A stretch of 64,000 nt of DNA from Microbacterium sp. SL75 (GTDB lineage Bacteria > Actinomycetota > Actinomycetes > Actinomycetales > Microbacteriaceae). The position numbers were made by a program, and so were the translations under genes. The stretch spans positions 868,001 to 932,000 of the forward strand of contig NZ_CP113067.1 of the NCBI RefSeq assembly GCF_026625865.1, read 5' to 3'. Positions 58,868 to 64,000 of this stretch are shown piece after piece (positions within the stretch are counted from its first letter, which is position 1; each line of letters starts with the position of its first letter). The notes under the pieces are model-generated. The model was not told the DNA's origin. It was given only the letters and a program-made list of their open reading frames with translations, and ran no database searches.

Positions 58868-61800
58868 TCAGCTGATCGCCCGGCGGCGGCGCTTCAGGGC
58901 CGCCCCGACCAGGACCGCGAGCAGTCCCAGGGCGAGGGCCGCGCCCGAGACCGCACCACCGGTCACCGCAAGCGGTGCCGTGCTCGAATCTGCAGCGTCG
59001 TCCCGAGCCGGGGGAACGACGGGGGTGGTGCCCGTGGCGGCAGCCGTGACCTCGATACCCACCGCGGCCTCGACGCCGCCGATGCGCGCGATCACCCGGT
59101 GGACGCCCGCGGGGCTGTCCGAGGGGAGCGTGACGTTCACGAGGAACGCCCCGGCGGCGTCGGTGCGGACCGTGCCCAGCTGGACCGGAGTGGAGCGCAG
59201 TTCGAGCTCACCGTCGGCGTTCGCCGGCCAGCCCGTGCCCGACACGGTGATGACCCCGCCGGCGGTGAGGTCGCCCGAGACCGACAGAGTCGGGTCTCCC
59301 GCGTTCGCGCCGACAGAGGTCGATCCGATCCCGCTGACGTTGCCGGCCACGTCCACCGCCCGGTACGACACGGTGGTCACGCCCGCACCGACGCTCGCGA
59401 CCGCCCGCTCCCCGGACGCGGTCGTCCAGGCCGCCGCGTCGCCGACGCGGTACTCGAGGCGCGCGACTCCCGACCCGCTGTCGCTCGCGAGGAGTGTCAC
59501 CGTGCGGGCCGCGGCATCCACCGTCGCCGTCGTCGCCGGGGCGGTGCGATCGATCCTCACCGCCGCCGTCACCGACTCCGAGACGTTGCCCGCGGCGTCC
59601 GTCGCGCGGAACGCGAGGTTCCACGTCCCCTCCGCCGGGGTCACCGCGCCGGTGTACGTCGCCCAGGTCGTCCCCCCGTCGGCGCTGAACTCGAGGCGCG
59701 GCGCCGGGTCGAGGTCGTCGGTCGCCGAAGCCGTGACCGTCGGCTGCGACACGTACCACCCGTCGGCTCCATCGGGCGAGATCGGATCGGCCGTCACGGC
59801 CACCGTGGGCGCCGTCTTGTCGGCCGGACGCGTGTGCATCCGCACGAACGTGACCGAGTACGGCTCGAACGAGTGCGTGAAGGAGTTCGAGACCGGCATC
59901 TGTGAGGCCTTCGGGGCCACGGGCGTCGACGTCGCCGTGTTCAGCGCCGTCGGAGCCGCCTGCAGGGTCGTCACGTCCGCGGTCGGGAGCACCGTGAGCC
60001 CTCCGAGATCGACCTTCGTCACCGCCGCCTTGGCCTGGGCGTTGACGACCTTCAGGATCACGTCTCCCGTTGACTCGTCCTTCGTCATGACCTGGGCGAA
60101 AGGCTCGACCGCCGTGTTGGAGAACTGCCCCTGCTGCACGCCGTCGGCGAAGAGCGTCACCTGGGCGCCGCGCACCTGGACGCGCAGGTCATAGGTCCGA
60201 CCGGTCTCGACGCGGGGGGTACCCGTGTCGGCGACGATCGATTTCGCACCGTCCACGGCCTTCTCCACGACGCTGCGGGTGTTCCCCCATCCGCCGAGGT
60301 TCCACCACAGGTAGTCGGCCGACCCCTTCACGCCGAAGCCCACGAGGAAGCCCTCGGCGCCGGCGAGCTTCGTGGCCTTGAGCGAGACGTCGTAGTCGGT
60401 GGCGGTCAGTGCGGGACCGGCGACCAGCGTGTTGTTCGCCGTCGTCGAGGACTGCACGTAGCTGCCGTCGGCGGCCGACCACGAACCCGCGCCCGCGAGC
60501 TTGGTCCATCCGTCGTCGTTCTTGTCGGCGAAGTCGTCGGAGAAGAGCGTCTTCCCGTCGGGCGTCGTGACCTTCACGTCGTCGTAGCGGGCGGAGGTGC
60601 TCCACGTCGACAGCCCTACGGCACCGGAGACAGCGGTGGATGCCAGGTCTCCGCCCGCCGTGGTCGGAACGACCCGGTCGCCGACGTTGCGCATGAAGAG
60701 CTTCTGCACCTCGTAGTTCGCCGAGCCCCACACCTGGTCGCGGTCGAACCAGATGAGGTCGGGGCTCCACTGCACGTTGCTGGTGTCGGCCAGCAGCGGC
60801 GCGTACGACGCCATCTTGACCACGTCGGCGTTGCGCTCGAGGCCCGTCATGTACGCGGCCTCGGAGAGAGCGTTCGCGAACCGGTTGTCACGCGAGGCGT
60901 ACTCACCGATCCACACCTTGGGTCCGCCCCGGTCGTACGAGTCGTACCGCTGGTTGTGCGAGAGGAACCACGAGGGGTCGCGGTAGTAGTGCTCGTCGAC
61001 CATGTCGACCTTCTCGGCCCTGTTCTGCTCCCAGTGCTTCTCGAAACTCGCGCCCTCGGCGTCGGGGCCCGAGTTGCTGATCAGGATCATGTCGGGGTAC
61101 TTCGACGTGATGGCATCCCGGAACTGCACGAAGTTCGCCATGAACGCCTCGGGGTAGTTCTCCTCGTTGCCGATCTCGATGCGGTCGAGCGCGAAGGGGG
61201 CGGGGTGGCCCATGTCAGCGCGGAGCTTGCCCCACGTCGTCGTCACGTCGCCCTTGGCGAACTCGATGAGGTCGAGGGTGTCCTGGATGTGGCGCTGGAG
61301 CAGGGCCGGGTCGGTCGGCTGGAGGGCCTGACCGCAGCCGTTCATCAGGGCCGGCACATCGGGGACGGGCTTGGCGCCGATGTCTTCCGCGAACTGGAAG
61401 TACTCGTAGTACCCCAAGCCCAGCGACTGGTTGTAGCCCCAGAAGTTGGCGTTGGTGGCTCGGGTCTCGACCGGGCCGACGCTGTCCTTCCACTGGTACG
61501 ACCGGGCGCGCTCCCAGTTCGAGTCGGCCGAGTAGTCCTCGTGGCTGTTGACGTTGACGATGCAGCCGCCGGGGAAGCGCACGAACTTGGGGTGGAGGTC
61601 GGCGATCTTCTGCGCGATGTCCTTGCGCAGGCCGTTCTCGCGGCCCTTGAAGGTGTCGCGCGGGAACACCGAGACCTCGTCGAGCCGGAGCGTTCCCGCC
61701 CCTGCCGCCTGCACGAGCACGCGCGCGGCGTCGGTCGTGGCCGTCGCCGTCACGGAGCCGCGGTACTTCACCCAGCCGTCTCCGCCCACGGTCGCGGTGA

Positions 61801-64000
61801 AGGGGTTCGACAGCACCGAGCCGTCGGCGGAGCGCAGCGCGAGCGAGACGGGGGTACCGCTGGTCGCGGTGGTGCGCGCCCAGAACGACACGTCGTAGAC
61901 GCCGTCCTTCGTGAGGGCCACCCCGGTGTCGAAGCCCGCGTTCTCCACGCCGTACGTCCCCGCGCCGCTGTTCAGGTCGAGCTGCAGGTAGGTGCGGTTG
62001 CGCTCGTTCATGCGCTCGTCGTCGTCGACCGGCTTCGCCGATCCCGCACCGCCGCCCAGGGCCACGGGCGTCCACGCGGTCATCCCGGTGAAGCCCCGGT
62101 TGTCGACGGGCAGGAACTCGAACGAGCGGTTGCGCACGAGCTCGGCGTACAGGCCGCCGTCTGCGGCATTGTTGATGTCTTCGAAGAAGACGCCGTACAT
62201 CGCGTCATCGATCTCGGCGCCGTTCTGGCTCGGGTCAGCCGTGATCGAGTAGTCCGCGGTCTCGTCCGTCGGGTACGCCGCGAGCAGCCGCTGCTGCTCC
62301 GCTGCGCTGATCGGCAGGACGGTTCCGTGACGCGGACGCGCCGGGAGGGTGGCATCCAGAACCGACGTCCAGTTCCCGGAACCGATGTCTCGGGTCTCGA
62401 ACATCATGTAGCCCTGACCGCCGTGGTAGCTTGGTTGGTCGATGAGCATGTACCAGTGACCGGCCTCGGCGTTGTCGGCGAACACCGTGGGTCCCTCGCC
62501 GTTGGTGAACGTCCCGCCCCAGGGGTTGGGCTGACCGACGCCGATCTGCTCCTTCACGAGCTGCCAGCCGGGGCTGGAGGTCGGGGTGGGAAGGGAGCCG
62601 GATACGGTCGCGGTGAGCGAGGTCGAGCGCTCCTGGCGCACGGTCATCGACGCTTCGTCTTTGATGAAGCGGTAGTACGTGTCGCCGTCGCGCACGACGG
62701 TGGCGTCGATCGTGCCCTTACCCGCGCCGCGCTGGACGTCGACCCATGGCTGCGGCTCGCTGAAGGTGACGAAGTCGCGCGTGGTGACCATCATCATGCG
62801 GTTGTAGGTGTCCGATGCCTTCCGGCCCGCGGTGGACGCGCTCGGGTACAGGTTCGATGCCCAGTAGACGACGTACTCACCGCGGTCGGCGTCCCACGTG
62901 GCTTCGGGGGCCCAGGTGTTGCCGGCCAGCTCGCTCGACACGGTGATCTGCCGGAGCGGGCTCCAGGTCGCGAGGTCGTCGGACTGCCAGACATTGAGCG
63001 TGCGGCTGCCGACCTCCTGTGCGCGGCCGAAGTCGCCGTTGTAGAGGTCGTACATGTTCAGGTCGGTCGACAGCATGTAGAAGCGGTCACCGTCGGGCGA
63101 ACGCATCACGAAGGGGTCGCGGATGCCCTTCTCGCCCTGGTCCGAGGTGAGCACGGGCTGCCCGTCGTTCAGGGTCAGCCAGCTCTTCGGGTCGTTCCCG
63201 CGGCTCGTGGCGAACGAGATCTCCTCGTCCGTTGTCGTGCTCTCACCGGTGAAGAACGGGAAGAAGTAGCCCTCGAGCTTCTGCTGCGCGGGCTTCGGCT
63301 GGACGACCAGGTCGAAGGTGCGCGTGGTCTCGCTCGACCCCTTCGCGACCGTCGCGGTGAGCGTCACGGTCACGGCCGCCGACCCGGTGGCCGGTCGCGC
63401 GACCTCGCCGGTCGGGGTCACGACCTGCGCGTTCGACGACGACCACGCCACCGATGTGCCGTTCGACCCGACCGTGGGCAGCGTCACGTTGCCGCGCACG
63501 TCGTCGGCATCCGGGATCGAGAGGGCCTTCGCGGCGGTGTCGACGTCCTGGGCGTTCGTCGGGGTGCCCTGCGCGACGAGCGCCTTGACGTCGTCGTCGC
63601 TGAGCGCGCTGTCGAAGATCGCGACATCGCGCACGCCGCCCTTCCACGAGCGATCGGGATAGGACGAACGACCGATGTAGCCCACGAGACCGGAGCCGAA
63701 GTCGGCGATCGAACGCGAGGTGGCGACCGTGCCGATCTTCGTCTCGCCCAGGTAGGAGGTGATCGAGGTGGGCGTGATCACCGTGGTGTAAAGCGCCCAT
63801 TCGGACGTCGAGGAAGGACCCGGGATGCCGCGGGTGCCGTCAGTCGGAGCGATCCCGCGCTCGAGGGTCCAGGGCTGGGCGATCCGCGGCCCGTCGGTGA
63901 GGACCGACTTGACCTGACCGGCCGGATTGGCGGGGTTGAGCAGCCAGTACTGCTGGGGGAGGTTCTCTGTGGTGCCGAAGAACATCGCGGCCTGGTTGCC
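58868..64000 (-). CDS. Giant sortase-anchored GH43-GH51 arabinan-degrading protein, N-terminus outside window
   Basis: At least 1710 residues; the frame is open to the right edge, so the signal peptide is missing. Order of domains (residues approximate, counted from 63985): LamG-like 1-150; atrophied Ig-like 150-235; GH43 five-blade propeller 240-570 (IRDPFVMRSPDGDRFYMLS, APEATWDADRGEYVVYW); carbohydrate-binding domain 600-770; GH51 catalytic barrel 780-1110 with acid/base in DRIEIGNEENYPEAF and nucleophile in KVWIGEYASRD; a LamG/CBM66-like domain 1160-1330; Ig-like modules 1400-1610. It ends in LAVTGG (58958-58972 encode LAVTG), a membrane segment and KRRRR, a class E sortase signal. It likely removes arabinose from plant polysaccharide at the cell wall. 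Confidence 0.9.
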   Translation of the reverse strand, partial: GNQAAMFFGTTENLPQQYWLLNPANPAGQVKSVLTDGPRIAQPWTLERGIAPTDGTRGIPGPSSTSEWALYTTVITPTSITSYLGETKIGTVATSRSIADFGSGLVGYIGRSSYPDRSWKGGVRDVAIFDSALSDDDVKALVAQGTPTNAQDVDTAAKALSIPDADDVRGNVTLPTVGSNGTSVAWSSSNAQVVTPTGEVARPATGSAAVTVTLTATVAKGSSETTRTFDLVVQPKPAQQKLEGYFFPFFTGESTTTDEEISFATSRGNDPKSWLTLNDGQPVLTSDQGEKGIRDPFVMRSPDGDRFYMLSTDLNMYDLYNGDFGRAQEVGSRTLNVWQSDDLATWSPLRQITVSSELAGNTWAPEATWDADRGEYVVYWASNLYPSASTAGRKASDTYNRMMMVTTRDFVTFSEPQPWVDVQRGAGKGTIDATVVRDGDTYYRFIKDEASMTVRQERSTSLTATVSGSLPTPTSSPGWQLVKEQIGVGQPNPWGGTFTNGEGPTVFADNAEAGHWYMLIDQPSYHGGQGYMMFETRDIGSGNWTSVLDATLPARPRHGTVLPISAAEQQRLLAAYPTDETADYSITADPSQNGAEIDDAMYGVFFEDINNAADGGLYAELVRNRSFEFLPVDNRGFTGMTAWTPVALGGGAGSAKPVDDDERMNERNRTYLQLDLNSGAGTYGVENAGFDTGVALTKDGVYDVSFWARTTATSGTPVSLALRSADGSVLSNPFTATVGGDGWVKYRGSVTATATTDAARVLVQAAGAGTLRLDEVSVFPRDTFKGRENGLRKDIAQKIADLHPKFVRFPGGCIVNVNSHEDYSADSNWERARSYQWKDSVGPVETRATNANFWGYNQSLGLGYYEYFQFAEDIGAKPVPDVPALMNGCGQALQPTDPALLQRHIQDTLDLIEFAKGDVTTTWGKLRADMGHPAPFALDRIEIGNEENYPEAFMANFVQFRDAITSKYPDMILISNSGPDAEGASFEKHWEQNRAEKVDMVDEHYYRDPSWFLSHNQRYDSYDRGGPKVWIGEYASRDNRFANALSEAAYMTGLERNADVVKMASYAPLLADTSNVQWSPDLIWFDRDQVWGSANYEVQKLFMRNVGDRVVPTTAGGDLASTAVSGAVGLSTWSTSARYDDVKVTTPDGKTLFSDDFADKNDDGWTKLAGAGSWSAADGSYVQSSTTANNTLVAGPALTATDYDVSLKATKLAGAEGFLVGFGVKGSADYLWWNLGGWGNTRSVVEKAVDGAKSIVADTGTPRVETGRTYDLRVQVRGAQVTLFADGVQQGQFSNTAVEPFAQVMTKDESTGDVILKVVNAQAKAAVTKVDLGGLTVLPTADVTTLQAAPTALNTATSTPVAPKASQMPVSNSFTHSFEPYSVTFVRMHTRPADKTAPTVAVTADPISPDGADGWYVSQPTVTASATDDLDPAPRLEFSADGGTTWATYTGAVTPAEGTWNLAFRATDAAGNVSESVTAAVRIDRTAPATTATVDAAARTVTLLASDSGSGVARLEYRVGDAAAWTTASGERAVASVGAGVTTVSYRAVDVAGNVSGIGSTSVGANAGDPTLSVSGDLTAGGVITVSGTGWPANADGELELRSTPVQLGTVRTDAAGAFLVNVTLPSDSPAGVHRVIARIGGVEAAVGIEVTAAATGTTPVVPPARDDAADSSTAPLAVTGGAVSGAALALGLLAVLVGAALKRRRRAIS

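Noticed and set aside
1..64000. tRNA, rRNA or prophage genes
   Set aside because: None was recognised by eye. I cannot rule out a small RNA without a folding search.

Overview
The window is a 64 kb piece of a high-GC actinobacterial chromosome. Extreme G/C at third codon positions, GTG starts, long runs of genes overlapping by 4 bp (ATGA or GTGA), an ebo-type operon with an SCO3242-like prenyltransferase, a RhaE-type fused rhamnose enzyme and an LAxTG cell-wall anchor together suggest Microbacteriaceae, most likely Microbacterium. This is inferred from gene content, not from a marker gene. No rRNA, tRNA, CRISPR array, transposase or phage gene was found. The window is mostly sugar and polyol catabolism, transport and regulation.

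Layout, left to right. (1) 1-2059: a sugar dehydrogenase (cut by the left edge) and a sugar-phosphate isomerase-like TIM barrel, ending in a perfect palindrome. (2) 2282-9283, minus strand: six tightly coupled genes forming an ebo-type operon (inositol-phosphate synthase, UbiA-like prenyltransferase, TIM barrel fused to EboA, TatD-like EboB, EboE, nucleotide pyrophosphatase family), divergent from a diiron ferritin-like protein. (3) 10409-13217: two overlapping acetyl-xylan-esterase-family genes and a DeoR regulator. (4) 13262-21622, minus strand: a carbohydrate locus with an ABC importer without ATPase, a secreted BNR_4 plus discoidin protein, an FAD oxidoreductase and a LacI-like protein without a DNA-binding domain. 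(5) 21870-26423: a lipase-like hydrolase, then MarR and two MFS exporters with related operator dyads. (6) 26555-28145: a TasA-like secreted protein and a signal peptidase fused to a second TasA-like domain, followed by a 105-bp tandem repeat array.

(7) 28558-37385: complete L-rhamnose catabolism. The mutarotase, isomerase, MFS importer, aldolase/lactaldehyde dehydrogenase fusion and kinase form one operon, divergent from a LacI regulator with two operators between them. Lactate dehydrogenase lies downstream under its own LldR-type operator, so rhamnose can be followed to dihydroxyacetone phosphate and pyruvate. (8) 37401-39578: an MFS exporter and TetR regulator sharing a palindrome. (9) 39714-43259: the transglutaminase / alpha-E / circularly permuted ATP-grasp trio. 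(10) 43327-49399: a zinc alcohol dehydrogenase, a glycosyltransferase / PIG-L-methyltransferase / acyl-CoA dehydrogenase operon of unknown product, and a membrane sulfite-oxidase-like protein. (11) 49535-57277: dimethylargininase plus ornithine aminotransferase, an intracellular GH51 arabinofuranosidase, and a PutA-like protein whose aldehyde dehydrogenase domain has lost its catalytic residues. (12) 57509-64000: a secreted alpha-lytic-type protease, a terminator with a 56-bp repeat array, and a giant sortase-anchored GH43-GH51 arabinan-degrading protein cut by the right edge.

The most unusual items are the ebo operon with an inositol-phosphate synthase in place of EboD, the peptidase-substrate fusion, the apparently dead PutA, the HTH-less LacI homologue, the two tandem repeat arrays, and a strongly over-represented 7-mer (GGATGCC/GGCATCC) spread over the whole window.
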